From the NCBI RefSeq assembly GCF_934668725.1, contig NZ_CAKUOF010000026.1:1-29763 (forward strand): 29,763 bases of DNA. Direction: 5' to 3'. Positions 1-8,968 of this stretch are shown here, in pieces. The stretch is from an uncultured Dysgonomonas sp. GTDB lineage: Bacteria; Bacteroidota; Bacteroidia; Bacteroidales; Dysgonomonadaceae. The translations under genes were made by a program, and so were the position numbers. Positions within the stretch are counted from its first letter, which is position 1, and each line of letters begins with the position of its first letter. The notes below the pieces were generated by a model. It did no database searches. It was not told where the DNA came from and saw only the letters and a list, made by a program, of their open reading frames with translations.

Positions 1-9
1 AAAAAATAG

Positions 10-17
10 TATATTTG
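10..17 (+). promoter_or_regulatory. -7 promoter box for the MltF-like gene
   Basis: TATATTTG fits the Bacteroidetes -7 consensus TAnnTTTG exactly. It lies 31 bases before the ATG at 49, which leaves a short A/T-rich leader. The -33 element would fall outside the window, so only half of the promoter can be seen. Confidence 0.55.
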
Positions 18-48
18 CCCCTAAAATATACACTATAAGCTAGATATA

Positions 49-1431
49 ATGTCGAGGATTAGCTGTTTTGTTATCTTGATTGGTATTATTACAATGTTTG
101 GCAGCTGTGCCGAAAAGAAACTGCAAACCCGTGATTTTGAAGAAATAAAACAATCGGGTGAATTAACCATTATTACCTTAAGTAGTTCTACGTCCTATTT
201 TATCTACAAAGATGAGCCGATGGGTTATGACTATGATCTGGCAAAAGATTTTTGCGATCATTACGGTCTGAAATTAAATGTAAAAGTAGCGGAGAATTCT
301 ACCCGCCTGCTTGAAATGCTCGAAAATGGAGAGGGAGACCTCATAACCAGCCCTATCTCTGTTCAGAATGAGTTGAAAGATTCTATTTTATATTGCGGAC
401 TAGAGCAAGTATCACATCAGGTATTAGTCCAAAGGACCAATAAAAAAGACTCGATGGTTACCGATGTTACTCAACTGATCGGAAAAGAAGTTTATATTAA
501 ACATAATACAAAATACCACAAGCGTTTACTCAATTTAGATGCCGAACTGGGAAACGGTATCATCATCAAAGATGTGGAGAAAGATACGGTTACAGTAGAA
601 GACCTTATCGAAATGGTCGCTCAAAAAAGAATCGATTATACTGTGGCGGATGAATATATTGCAAAACTCAACAAAACCTATTATCGCAATATAGATGTAT
701 CCCTACCTCTTAGTTTCGAACAGCGTTCTTCGTGGGCAGTTCGTAAAGACACGCCCGAACTGGCAAAAGCATTAGATGAGTGGTTTGCAGATAATAGTAA
801 GACCCGCGAATATAAATCGATCCTGAAAAAATACTTTGAGTTAAGTAAACAACCCGATTTTGACGCCAATGTTTTGGTAAACTTACCGAAAGGAAGTGTT
901 TCTCTTTATGATGCCCTTTTCAAAAAATATGCCGCTGTTTCCGGCTACGACTGGCATCTATTGGCATCGGTTGCTTATCAGGAATCACGTTTCAAACCCG
1001 AAGTTGCATCGTGGGCGGGTGCAGTAGGATTAATGGGATTGATGCCACGTACCGCTCAAGTCTTCGGGGTATCGGGTGATGAACTTAAAAATCCCGAACT
1101 CAGCATAAAGGTAGGAGCCGAATTGATAAGTAAGTTGGATGATATGTTTGCAAAAGTTCCCGATTCCGAACAACGCCTTAAGTTTATATTGGCGGCTTAT
1201 AATGGAGGAAATGGACATGTTACCGATGCTCAGGCATTGGCTCGAAAATACAATGATAATCCGTATGTTTGGGATGGGCATGTCGAAAAATACATTGAAT
1301 TGAAAAGTAAACCCGAATATTATAATGATTCTGTCTGCAAAAACGGTTACCTTAGAGGGTCGGAAGTGGTAAAGTATGTAAAACAGGTTACAGCTAATCG
1401 CGAGAGATTTAAATCTATTGAAACTAAGTAA
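49..1431 (+). CDS. mltF: MltF-like membrane-bound lytic murein transglycosylase
   Basis: This 460-residue protein probably cleaves the MurNAc-GlcNAc bond of peptidoglycan non-hydrolytically at the membrane facing the periplasm. The N-terminus is hydrophobic and ends in FGSC (about residues 17-20), so it is likely a lipoprotein. Residues about 35-265 look like a solute-binding domain of the SBP_bac_3 type (YDYDLAKDF, later RSSWAVRKDTPEL). Residues about 285-430 are a lysozyme-like SLT domain with the catalytic glutamate in YQESRF (E312), GAVGLMGLMP, and AAYNGG. This two-domain order and length match MltF. The ATG at 49 sits behind a good -7 box. The next gene is a secreted peptidase 66 bases downstream on the same strand, so the two are probably co-transcribed. 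The family call is firm; the exact activity is inferred from it. Confidence 0.9.
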   Translation: MSRISCFVILIGIITMFGSCAEKKLQTRDFEEIKQSGELTIITLSSSTSYFIYKDEPMGYDYDLAKDFCDHYGLKLNVKVAENSTRLLEMLENGEGDLITSPISVQNELKDSILYCGLEQVSHQVLVQRTNKKDSMVTDVTQLIGKEVYIKHNTKYHKRLLNLDAELGNGIIIKDVEKDTVTVEDLIEMVAQKRIDYTVADEYIAKLNKTYYRNIDVSLPLSFEQRSSWAVRKDTPELAKALDEWFADNSKTREYKSILKKYFELSKQPDFDANVLVNLPKGSVSLYDALFKKYAAVSGYDWHLLASVAYQESRFKPEVASWAGAVGLMGLMPRTAQVFGVSGDELKNPELSIKVGAELISKLDDMFAKVPDSEQRLKFILAAYNGGNGHVTDAQALARKYNDNPYVWDGHVEKYIELKSKPEYYNDSVCKNGYLRGSEVVKYVKQVTANRERFKSIETK

Positions 1432-1497
1432 GGTCATGCAGACCTGTTTTTGTAGTATTCAGGGATGAAACTTATTTGTCCCGATAATTTGTGTATC

Positions 1498-2496
1498 ATG
1501 AAAATTTATTTGTCGATCTTTTTATTAAGTATTTCATTAGGAACTATTTTTGCTCAAAAACCTATTGAAAAAGGTCTGAACTCAATCACCGAAAGAGATG
1601 CGAAAGCCTCTGTCGGCTTTTTGGCAAGCGATGCCCTTCAAGGGCGTGGAGCAGGAGCTTTAGGAGGAGAAATAGCATCCGAATATCTGGCTTCATACCT
1701 AACCTCTTTAGGAATTCAACCTTTAGGAGATACTTACTTTCAGCCTTTTGAAGCATATAGCGAAGACTTTAAACAAAAGAAAAGATATCAGGTAAATCCC
1801 GATTCGATAGCTAAATATAAACAAGGAGTACACAGGGTGCTGAATCTTAGAAATGTACTGGGAATGATTCCCGGTATCAATACCAACGAATATGTAATAG
1901 TGGGTGCCCACTTCGATCATTTAGGGATGGATCCTAATTTAGTGGGCGATCAGATATACAATGGTGCCGATGATAACGCTTCGGGAGTATCGGCAGTGAT
2001 GCAGATAGCAAAAGCTTTTGTTGAAAGCGGTGTTCAGCCTCAACGAAATGTGATTTTTGCATTCTGGGATGGAGAAGAAGAAGGATTGTTAGGCTCGCGA
2101 TACTTTGTCCAGAACTGTTCCTTTATCAATCAGGTAAAAGGATATCTAAATTTCGACATGATAGGTCGTAATACAGACGAAGCCAATCCTTCTCATGTAG
2201 TTTATTTTTATACGGAAGCCAATCCTGCTTTCGGGCAATGGCTCAAAGATGACATTCAAAAATACGATCTGCAATTGAGTCCCAAGTATCATCCCTGGGA
2301 TAATCCGGTTGGTGGAAGCGATAACGGTTCGTTTGCCAAAGCCGGCGTTCCTATTATCTGGTATCATACCGATGGGCATCCCGATTATCATAAACCTAGC
2401 GATGAGGCTTCGAAAATAAACTGGAAAAAGTTAGTTGAGATAACCAAAGCCTCTTATTTGAATGCGTGGAATCTTGCAAACGAAAAAACATATTAA
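1498..2496 (+). CDS. Secreted M28-family zinc peptidase
   Basis: A zinc-dependent exopeptidase of family M28, about 332 residues, probably periplasmic or exported. I chose the ATG at 1498 over the in-frame ATG at 1465 because it starts directly at a typical signal peptide (MKIYLSIFLL to GTIFAQ); the earlier start would add 11 unrelated residues in front. The M28 metal ligands can be read in order: HFDHLG (H138), the bridging aspartate in DDNASG, the EEEG pair for catalysis and zinc binding, the aspartate in NFDMIGR, and a final histidine in the HTDGHPDYHKPSDE segment. Members are often aminopeptidases, but the substrate cannot be told. The neighbours (lytic transglycosylase upstream, MurF-Alr downstream) make peptide recycling from the cell wall possible, though this is only inference. 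Confidence 0.88.
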   Translation: MKIYLSIFLLSISLGTIFAQKPIEKGLNSITERDAKASVGFLASDALQGRGAGALGGEIASEYLASYLTSLGIQPLGDTYFQPFEAYSEDFKQKKRYQVNPDSIAKYKQGVHRVLNLRNVLGMIPGINTNEYVIVGAHFDHLGMDPNLVGDQIYNGADDNASGVSAVMQIAKAFVESGVQPQRNVIFAFWDGEEEGLLGSRYFVQNCSFINQVKGYLNFDMIGRNTDEANPSHVVYFYTEANPAFGQWLKDDIQKYDLQLSPKYHPWDNPVGGSDNGSFAKAGVPIIWYHTDGHPDYHKPSDEASKINWKKLVEITKASYLNAWNLANEKTY

Positions 2497-2606
2497 AGCC
2501 ACAAGGTAAGTTCGCAGAACTATTTATTGCTTTGGCAAGTTAAAAGCAATAGATAGTTATGATTTTAAAATGTGTTATTAAATAGTTGCTTTCACTTAGT
2601 AGTACA

Positions 2607-3590
2607 ATGGAATTCAGAAAAAAGGTAGAAGTGCCGAAATCGGAATTAAGAATTACCCATCAAACCAAGATGGTTTTGTTCGGGTCTTGTTTTGCCGAAA
2701 ATATAGGAAAACAACTTCTCGAAAATAAATTTCCCGTCAATGTAAATCCCTTTGGAGTTCTTTACAATCCGGCTTCCATATCTCAGGCAATAAAATTGTT
2801 ACAGGAAAATAAGGTTTTTACAGAGGAAGATATCTTTCTCAATCAAGGAGTTTTCCGTACCTATTTTCATCATAGCCTGTTTTCGAGTGCCGATAAAGAT
2901 AAATTCCTGCAAACGATAAATGAAAAAAGAGACAAAGCATCTGCCGATTTAAGAGAAGCCGAAGTACTTCTTATCACTTTCGGGACAGCTTATGTATTTA
3001 ACCTCAAAGAAACCGGTGAGGTCGTTGGCAATTGTCATAAACAGCCTTCCCATATTTTCAATCGAAATAAACTTTCTGTATCGGAAATTGTTTTTTCTTG
3101 GACTGAACTTATAGAAGAGTCTTTAAGGATTAATCCCGATCTGAAAATCTTATTTACAGTAAGTCCTATCCGTCATTGGAAAGACGGAGCTCACAACAAT
3201 CAATTGAGCAAAGCCACATTGCTTTTGGCTATAGATGAGCTGGTAAATAAATTCCCGAATTTATACTACTTTCCTTCCTACGAAATTGTGTTGGACGAAT
3301 TGAGGGATTATCGGTTTTACAGCGAAGATATGATTCATCCCAATGATATAGCTATACGATATATTGGGGAAATTTTCAGTGATGCTTATTTTGACGAAGA
3401 AACTAAAATACTTTGTAATCAATGGCAGAATATAGCTCGGGCAATTGCTCATCGTCCTTTTAATGAGGATACTGACGAGCATAAACAATTTTTAAAACAA
3501 ACTTTGTTAAAGCTCCAATCTATCCGAAATAAATATCCTTACTTTGATTGCGAAAACGAACTTATATTGTTGGAAAGTAAGCTCTCTTGA
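2607..3590 (+). CDS. GSCFA-domain protein (SGNH-hydrolase-like)
   Basis: About 327 residues, named for the family motif GSCFAENIG visible at residues 26-34. The motif resembles the nucleophile block of SGNH/GDSL esterases (serine S27), and a later IHPNDIAIRYI segment supplies the matching Asp-x-x-His-like region. No signal peptide is seen, so it is probably cytoplasmic. The ATG at 2607 is preferred over an upstream in-frame TTG at 2586, which lacks family similarity. It precedes the MurF-Alr fusion by 110 bases on the same strand. I believe GSCFA genes often sit beside this fusion in Bacteroidetes, which hints at an envelope role, but the substrate is not known to me. Confidence 0.85.
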   Translation: MEFRKKVEVPKSELRITHQTKMVLFGSCFAENIGKQLLENKFPVNVNPFGVLYNPASISQAIKLLQENKVFTEEDIFLNQGVFRTYFHHSLFSSADKDKFLQTINEKRDKASADLREAEVLLITFGTAYVFNLKETGEVVGNCHKQPSHIFNRNKLSVSEIVFSWTELIEESLRINPDLKILFTVSPIRHWKDGAHNNQLSKATLLLAIDELVNKFPNLYYFPSYEIVLDELRDYRFYSEDMIHPNDIAIRYIGEIFSDAYFDEETKILCNQWQNIARAIAHRPFNEDTDEHKQFLKQTLLKLQSIRNKYPYFDCENELILLESKLS

Positions 3591-3700
3591 GCCGGCGAAA
3601 ATAAGGTAAGATAGTTTTGGTTATATATCGAGTGATAATATGCTTTGATTAAGCAGCATTAAAGAAATAAAAGGGGCTTAACCCCACAACTAAAATAGAA

Positions 3701-6172
3701 ATGGCGTACTCTATCTCTGAAATAGCGAAGGTTTTAAAAGTAAAAGATATTCATAATCCGGACTTGTCTATCGCACATTTGCTTACTGATAGCCGTGAAG
3801 TGTTTAATCCGGAACAGACATTGTTCTTTGCACTGAAAACTCCCAATAACGACGGGCATAAATTTGTAGACGAACTTTACATTCTGGGAGTGCGTAACTT
3901 TGTTGTGCAGACCATACTTCCTGAATGGAAGAATCTGAAAGGTATTAATCTCTTACATGTAAAAGACTCTTTGCAGGCTTTGCAGAAAGTAGCTACTTTT
4001 CATCGCGAACATTTCAAAATACCCGTAATAGCCATAACAGGCAGTAACGGTAAGACCATTGTTAAGGAGTGGATTTATCAGATGCTGGGCTCTGAGAAGA
4101 ATATCACCCGTTCGCCCCGAAGCTACAACTCTCAATTGGGCGTGCCCTTGTCGGTTTGGCAATTGAATGAAAACTCAGAACTGGGACTTTTCGAAGCAGG
4201 TATTTCTATGCCTAATGAAATGACCCGCCTTCAAAAAATAATACAGCCTACTATCGGAGTATTTACCAATATTGGAGATGCACATCAGGAAAATTTTAAA
4301 AATCTGAAGCAAAAATGCCTCGAAAAATTAGAGTTATTTGTCAATTGTGATGTTATAATTTGTGAAGAAGGTAACAAGCTCTTAGATGAATGTCTCGAGG
4401 CTACCTGTCTCTCTCAAAAAAGCTTTACCTGGTCTTATAACAATCGGTCGACCAGTCCTTTGCTTATTCTCAAAGTAGAGAAGCTCGAAACAAAATCGCT
4501 TATTACCTATTCTTTCCTTGGCTTACCTTTTACAGTAGATTTGCCATTTACGGACGATGCTTCCATCGAAAACGTAACCAGCAGCATAGCGGTAGCTTTG
4601 TATCTGACAACACCGATAGAAACAATACAAGAGAAAGTAAAAGAGCTCGAACCCGTTGCCATGCGTCTGGATGTGCGAAGAGGAAAAAACAACAATATAA
4701 TTGTAAACGATACATACAATTCGGACATTAATTCGTTGAAGATTGCCTTGTCTTTTTTAGGACAGCAATCGGCAGAAGATTCACCAAAACGCACGCTTAT
4801 ACTTTCTGATATATTACAATCCGGATTTTCGGATGAAGCACTCTATAAATCGGTATCCGATTTGGCCGATTCAGCTAATATTGGACGTATAATCGGTATC
4901 GGTCATCATATATCCGATCAGCAGAAATTATTTGCCAATATTCCGCATATATTCTTCGATTCAACAGAAGATTTTATCAATTCCGGAATCTGGAACGAGT
5001 TTCATGAAGAAACAATTCTTTTGAAGGGCTCACGGAATTTTGAATTTGAACGAATAACCGAACTTATCGAACAAAAGAACCACGAAACAGTACTGGATAT
5101 AAATTTAGACGCCATAGTTCATAACTATAAGTTCTATCGCTCGCGTATGAACCCCGAAACTAAAATCATCTGTATGGTTAAAGCAGATGCTTATGGATCG
5201 GGTTCGGAAGAAGTTGCCAAAATACTCCAGTATCATAAATGTGATTATTTTGCCGTTGCCATTGCCGAAGAAGGAGTAATTCTTAGAAAAGCCGGAATTA
5301 AGACCCCTATAATTGTACTTAACCCCGAAGTGGCAGGCTTTAATCAGTTATTTGAATCGTATTTAGAACCCGAAGTCTATAATTTCAGGATTCTCGATGC
5401 CTTTATAAAAGAAGCACAACGCAGAGGAATTTCAGATTTTCCTATTCATATAAAAATGGATACAGGTATGCATCGTCTGGGCTTTACCGAAGAAGATCTG
5501 CCTCTATTGATTGATCGTTTAAATTCTCAGCAAGCTTTGAAAGTAAAATCTACTTTTTCGCATTTGGCAGCAAGCGAAAGCTGGGCATTTGACGATTTTA
5601 CTACAGAGCAAATTGCTCTTTTCAAGAAATTAGCTTCCATCCTGCAAGATGGTCTCGATTATCCTATCTGGCGTCATATTCTTAATTCGGCAGGAATAGA
5701 GCGTTTTCCCGAGGAGCAAATGGATATGGTGCGTTTAGGTATTAGCCTTTATGGAGTAAGTGCCAGTGGACAAGATGGCTTGCGTAATGTTTGTACTTTA
5801 AAAACAACCATCCTGCAAATAAAGCACCTCAAAAAAGGCGAAACCGTAGGCTACGGTAGGAGAGGGCAGCTTGATCATGATGCCTCGATTGCTACTATCC
5901 GTATCGGGTATGCAGATGGGTTGAGCCGTCAGTTTGGAAATCGGGTAGGACATGTTCTAGTGAAAGGTAATCTTGTGCCGATCATAGGGAATATCTGTAT
6001 GGACTTGTCTATGATAGAAATTACAGGACTTGATATTAAAGAGGGAGATGAAGTAGTTATTTTTGGCGATCAGCTATCGGTCATCGACCAAGCAAAGAAG
6101 ATAAATACAATCCCTTATGAAATATTGACATCTGTTTCCGCTAGAGTTCGAAAGATATATTTCAGAGAATAA
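3701..6172 (+). CDS. murF-alr: Bifunctional MurF ligase / alanine racemase
   Basis: An 823-residue fusion that makes D-alanine and adds D-Ala-D-Ala to the UDP-MurNAc-tripeptide in the cytoplasm. Residues about 1-455 are a Mur ligase: an N-terminal uridine-nucleotide-binding domain (LLTDSREV), the ATP loop GSNGKT near residue 113, FEAGISMPNEM, GVFTNIGDAHQENF, and NDTYNSD in the C-terminal domain. Residues about 460-823 are a PLP-fold type III racemase: MVKADAYGSG with the PLP lysine near 494, HIKMDTGMHRLGF, and the catalytic tyrosine in RIGYADG near 737, followed by GNICMDLSMIE. Such fusions are common in Bacteroidetes. All key residues appear present in both halves, so both activities are expected. 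A small GGGG/CCCC dyad at 3673-3685 lies just before the start, and a terminator follows the stop. Confidence 0.93.
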   Translation: MAYSISEIAKVLKVKDIHNPDLSIAHLLTDSREVFNPEQTLFFALKTPNNDGHKFVDELYILGVRNFVVQTILPEWKNLKGINLLHVKDSLQALQKVATFHREHFKIPVIAITGSNGKTIVKEWIYQMLGSEKNITRSPRSYNSQLGVPLSVWQLNENSELGLFEAGISMPNEMTRLQKIIQPTIGVFTNIGDAHQENFKNLKQKCLEKLELFVNCDVIICEEGNKLLDECLEATCLSQKSFTWSYNNRSTSPLLILKVEKLETKSLITYSFLGLPFTVDLPFTDDASIENVTSSIAVALYLTTPIETIQEKVKELEPVAMRLDVRRGKNNNIIVNDTYNSDINSLKIALSFLGQQSAEDSPKRTLILSDILQSGFSDEALYKSVSDLADSANIGRIIGIGHHISDQQKLFANIPHIFFDSTEDFINSGIWNEFHEETILLKGSRNFEFERITELIEQKNHETVLDINLDAIVHNYKFYRSRMNPETKIICMVKADAYGSGSEEVAKILQYHKCDYFAVAIAEEGVILRKAGIKTPIIVLNPEVAGFNQLFESYLEPEVYNFRILDAFIKEAQRRGISDFPIHIKMDTGMHRLGFTEEDLPLLIDRLNSQQALKVKSTFSHLAASESWAFDDFTTEQIALFKKLASILQDGLDYPIWRHILNSAGIERFPEEQMDMVRLGISLYGVSASGQDGLRNVCTLKTTILQIKHLKKGETVGYGRRGQLDHDASIATIRIGYADGLSRQFGNRVGHVLVKGNLVPIIGNICMDLSMIEITGLDIKEGDEVVIFGDQLSVIDQAKKINTIPYEILTSVSARVRKIYFRE

Positions 6173-6202
6173 TAATCTTATATCTGAACTTTTATACTAA
6201 TC

Positions 6203-6230
6203 TGGGTAGTCTTTAGGCTACCCATTTTTT
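6203..6230 (+). terminator. Intrinsic terminator after murF-alr
   Basis: TGGGTAG (6203-6209) pairs perfectly with CTACCCA (6218-6224) around an 8-base loop and is followed by six T residues. It closes the envelope-gene block 30 bases after the murF-alr stop. Confidence 0.85.
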
Positions 6231-6302
6231 GTTGGTTAGAAATCAATTGGTTTCCTTTTTAACTCAATTTAAATGTTACGAATCAAAAGACGTATTTAAG
6301 TG

Positions 6303-6333
6303 TTGTGTATATAGTCTAAACAATGTATTTTTG
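6303..6333 (+). promoter_or_regulatory. Promoter of the efflux operon
   Basis: TATTTTTG at 6326-6333 matches TAnnTTTG, with TTG at 6303-6305 as the -33 element and a 20-base spacer, the usual Bacteroidetes spacing. Transcription would start near 6340, giving an untranslated leader of about 140 bases before the tolC-like ATG. Palindromes described separately lie inside the spacer and at the start site. Confidence 0.6.
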
Positions 6334-6355
6334 CTGCAATTTATTGTCTAGACAA
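6312..6355. promoter_or_regulatory. Paired operator candidates at the efflux promoter
   Basis: TTGTCTAGACAA at 6344-6355 is a perfect 12-base palindrome at the predicted start of transcription. TAGTCTAAACAA at 6312-6323, in the promoter spacer, matches it at 10 of 12 positions. The centres are 32 bases apart, three helical turns, so two dimers could bind one face of the DNA on both sides of the -7 box. The same TTGnCTAnnCAA pattern recurs at 11410 and 11901 around the MarR-type gene. Binding is inferred. Confidence 0.6.
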
Positions 6356-6478
6356 CTAAATGGGATTCTAGTTCTATTTATTATTAGGGTAAGCATTTCT
6401 TTAAAAGTTAATTATAATTAGAAATAGTACCGTAATAAATGTTTACTTTACGTTATCTATTTAAAATGTACACAACAC

Positions 6479-7897
6479 ATGAGTAAAAGAAATTTTCTAT
6501 GGATTTTATTTTGCTTTGGCGCCTTAAGCAGCACTATATCAGCACAAAGAATTCTAAGCCTTGAGGATGCCCGAAATCTGGCAATCCAGAATAATAAGCA
6601 TTTGAAAATGGCTACCGAAGAAGAAAAGGTGGCTTATTACGAGAAAAAGGAAGCATTTTTAAAATATTTTCCCAAATTCTCAGGAACAGGATTTTATATT
6701 CGTAATGAAAAAAATCTTAATGTAATAGGCTCTTCAGCCATACCAAGCTCTATAACATTGCCTGATTTATCGGGCTTGGGGGTTCCGATTCCTCCCGGAA
6801 CACAGATCCCTATTCCTTCGGAGTTGTCTGATAAGATACGGTCGCTAGGTGAAATTGATATAAAAAATATCTGGGTAGGTTCTGTGTCAATGACCCAACC
6901 GTTATTTATGGGCGGGCGTATTGTGGCTTACAACGACATAATGAAGAATGCCCAGGAATTGGCAAAATCGAAAAAAGATACAGAACTGCAAGACGTTATT
7001 GCAGAACTGGATGCTTCTTACTGGCAGATTGTTTCTTTAGCATACAAGAAAGAACTAGCCGAATCATACCTGAAACTGTTGCAGAAGATGCATTCTGATA
7101 TAAGTATTATGGAATCGGAAGGTGTTGCTACTAAAGCAGATGTACTCTCTGTAAAGGTGAAAGAGAATGAGGCGGATATGACCTTGACTAAAGTTGAAAA
7201 CGGGTTAAGTTTGGCTCGTATGCTTTTCAATCAGTTATGCGGACTCGAAATAGAAGATAAAGTATCATTAGTTGATGAAAAGAGAGAAATATTGATTGCG
7301 AAAGAGGCTCCGGTGAACCCTTCTATTGAAGAGGCTCTAATAAACAGACCCGAAATAAGGAGTCTCGAACTGGCAACTAAAATATATAAGGGCAAAGAGA
7401 AAATAGAAAGGGCGGAGTTTTTGCCCGAAGTGGGATTAGTAGCCGCCTATTTATGGACTAACCCCAATGGATTTGATGGTCTACAAAATAAGTTTGGAGG
7501 AATGTGGAATGTAGGAGTAAAACTTAGCGTGCCTCTTAACTTTATGACCAGCTCTGCCAAATTAAGTGCAGCTAAAGCACAGACCCGTATTCAGGAATAT
7601 CAATTAGAAGAAGCAAAGGAAAAAATAGAATTGCAAATCAACCAATCCGCTTTTAAATTAAATGAAGCTCATAAACGATATGTTTCTTCGGAGCAAAATA
7701 TGGAAAAAGCAAACGAAAACCTGAGGTATGCTAATGTCGGCTTCGAAGAAGGGGTTATACCCGCTTCTGATGTTTTGTCAGCGCAAACAGCATGGTTATC
7801 TGCACATTCGGAAATGATAGATTCGCAGATTGATGTGAAATTATGTAATGTCTATCTGAATAAAGCACTAGGACGTAATTTAAACGATATAAAATAA
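6479..7897 (+). CDS. TolC-family outer membrane efflux protein
   Basis: A 472-residue outer membrane factor that would form the trimeric exit duct of a tripartite exporter. A signal peptide runs to about residue 23 (ends STISAQ). The body has the two long helical repeats of the OEP family; LSLEDARNLAIQNN at the start of the first and SIEEALINRPEIRSLELATK at the start of the second are typical, and VGVKLSVPLNFMTS marks a beta strand of the barrel. It opens an operon: the adaptor starts 35 bases after the stop, followed by two permeases. Regulation is probably by the MarR-type protein at 11456 through the palindromes at 6312-6355. Substrate unknown. Confidence 0.9.
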   Translation: MSKRNFLWILFCFGALSSTISAQRILSLEDARNLAIQNNKHLKMATEEEKVAYYEKKEAFLKYFPKFSGTGFYIRNEKNLNVIGSSAIPSSITLPDLSGLGVPIPPGTQIPIPSELSDKIRSLGEIDIKNIWVGSVSMTQPLFMGGRIVAYNDIMKNAQELAKSKKDTELQDVIAELDASYWQIVSLAYKKELAESYLKLLQKMHSDISIMESEGVATKADVLSVKVKENEADMTLTKVENGLSLARMLFNQLCGLEIEDKVSLVDEKREILIAKEAPVNPSIEEALINRPEIRSLELATKIYKGKEKIERAEFLPEVGLVAAYLWTNPNGFDGLQNKFGGMWNVGVKLSVPLNFMTSSAKLSAAKAQTRIQEYQLEEAKEKIELQINQSAFKLNEAHKRYVSSEQNMEKANENLRYANVGFEEGVIPASDVLSAQTAWLSAHSEMIDSQIDVKLCNVYLNKALGRNLNDIK

Positions 7898-7932
7898 CAA
7901 AGCAGGTCTGTTTACCTTAAACAAGATAGAAT

Positions 7933-8922
7933 ATGAGTAGAGAAGATAATAAATCAGGATCAAAACTAATTCCGATTCTCGGTTTTGCAGCAGTTATAGT
8001 TGCAGTTGCGATATATGGATTCTTTTTTCTGAATCAGGAAGATAATACATTACAAGGAGAGGCGGAGGTTACCGAAGTACGCATATCGAGCAAAGTGCCC
8101 GGACGTATCGAAAAATTCTTTGTAGAAGAAGGGGATTCTGTCTGGAGAGGCGATACCCTTGCCATACTGAGTGCACCCGATGTCTATGCTAAACTGTCGC
8201 AGGCTACGGCTGCCGAACAAGGTGCTGCCGCTCAAAGTAATAAAGCTCAGAAAGGAGTAAGAACCGAGCAGATTAATAGTGCCTACGAAATGTGGCAAAA
8301 AGCAAAAGTCGGAGTAGATATAGCTCAAAAATCTTTTACTCGTGTTCAGAATTTGTATGACAAAGGCGTATCTACAGCCCAGAAAAGAGATGAGGCTGAA
8401 GCAAATTATAAAGCAGCGGTAGCTACAGAAAAAGCGGCTAAATCGCAATATGATATGGCTAAAAACGGAGCCGAGCGTGAAGATAAAGAAGCAGCGTTAG
8501 CTATGCTGAATAAAGCCAAAGGAGCAGTTGCCGAAGTGGGTTCTTATATAAACGAAACATATCTTATTTCGCCTGTAGACGGGCGTATATCCGAACGATT
8601 CCCCAATGTGGGAGAACTAGTTGGTACCGGAGCACCTATTATGAATATTATGGATCTTTCGGATAAATGGGGTACTTTTAATGTAAGAGAAGATCGGTTG
8701 GAAAATTTTAAAGTGGGAAAAACCATTACTGCTTTCGTTCCTGCTCTCAACAAGAATGTGGAGTTGAAAGTGTATTATATGAAAGACCTAGGTTCGTATG
8801 CTGCATGGAAGGCTACTAAAACCACAGGGGGATATGACCGTAAAACATTTGAAGTAAGAGCTCGTTTTGAAGAAAACCAGCCTGATATCTTACCCGGAAT
8901 GTCTCTGGTCGTAAAAGAATAG
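7933..8922 (+). CDS. HlyD-family periplasmic adaptor (membrane fusion protein)
   Basis: A 329-residue adaptor that links inner-membrane transporters to the TolC-like channel. One membrane anchor lies at about residues 12-33. The first lipoyl half is EVRISSKVPGRIEKFFVEEGDSV with DTLAILSAP, followed by an alanine- and lysine-rich alpha hairpin at about 75-195, then the second lipoyl half and beta barrel (YLISPVDGRISERFPNVGELVG). The layout resembles YbhG/EmrA-type adaptors. It lies 35 bases after the tolC-like gene and 46 before the first permease. The ABC-2 permeases next to it favour a YbhG-like role in an ABC exporter over a partnership with an MFS pump. Confidence 0.9.
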   Translation: MSREDNKSGSKLIPILGFAAVIVAVAIYGFFFLNQEDNTLQGEAEVTEVRISSKVPGRIEKFFVEEGDSVWRGDTLAILSAPDVYAKLSQATAAEQGAAAQSNKAQKGVRTEQINSAYEMWQKAKVGVDIAQKSFTRVQNLYDKGVSTAQKRDEAEANYKAAVATEKAAKSQYDMAKNGAEREDKEAALAMLNKAKGAVAEVGSYINETYLISPVDGRISERFPNVGELVGTGAPIMNIMDLSDKWGTFNVREDRLENFKVGKTITAFVPALNKNVELKVYYMKDLGSYAAWKATKTTGGYDRKTFEVRARFEENQPDILPGMSLVVKE

Positions 8923-8968
8923 TAGGGGGATAACACCTCCTGCAACATAACTTGTAACTAAATAAACG

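Noticed and set aside
1030..1437. Open frame of 135 codons on the minus strand
   Set aside because: Antisense to the SLT domain of the MltF-like gene, whose catalytic motifs are intact; no promoter and no family features.
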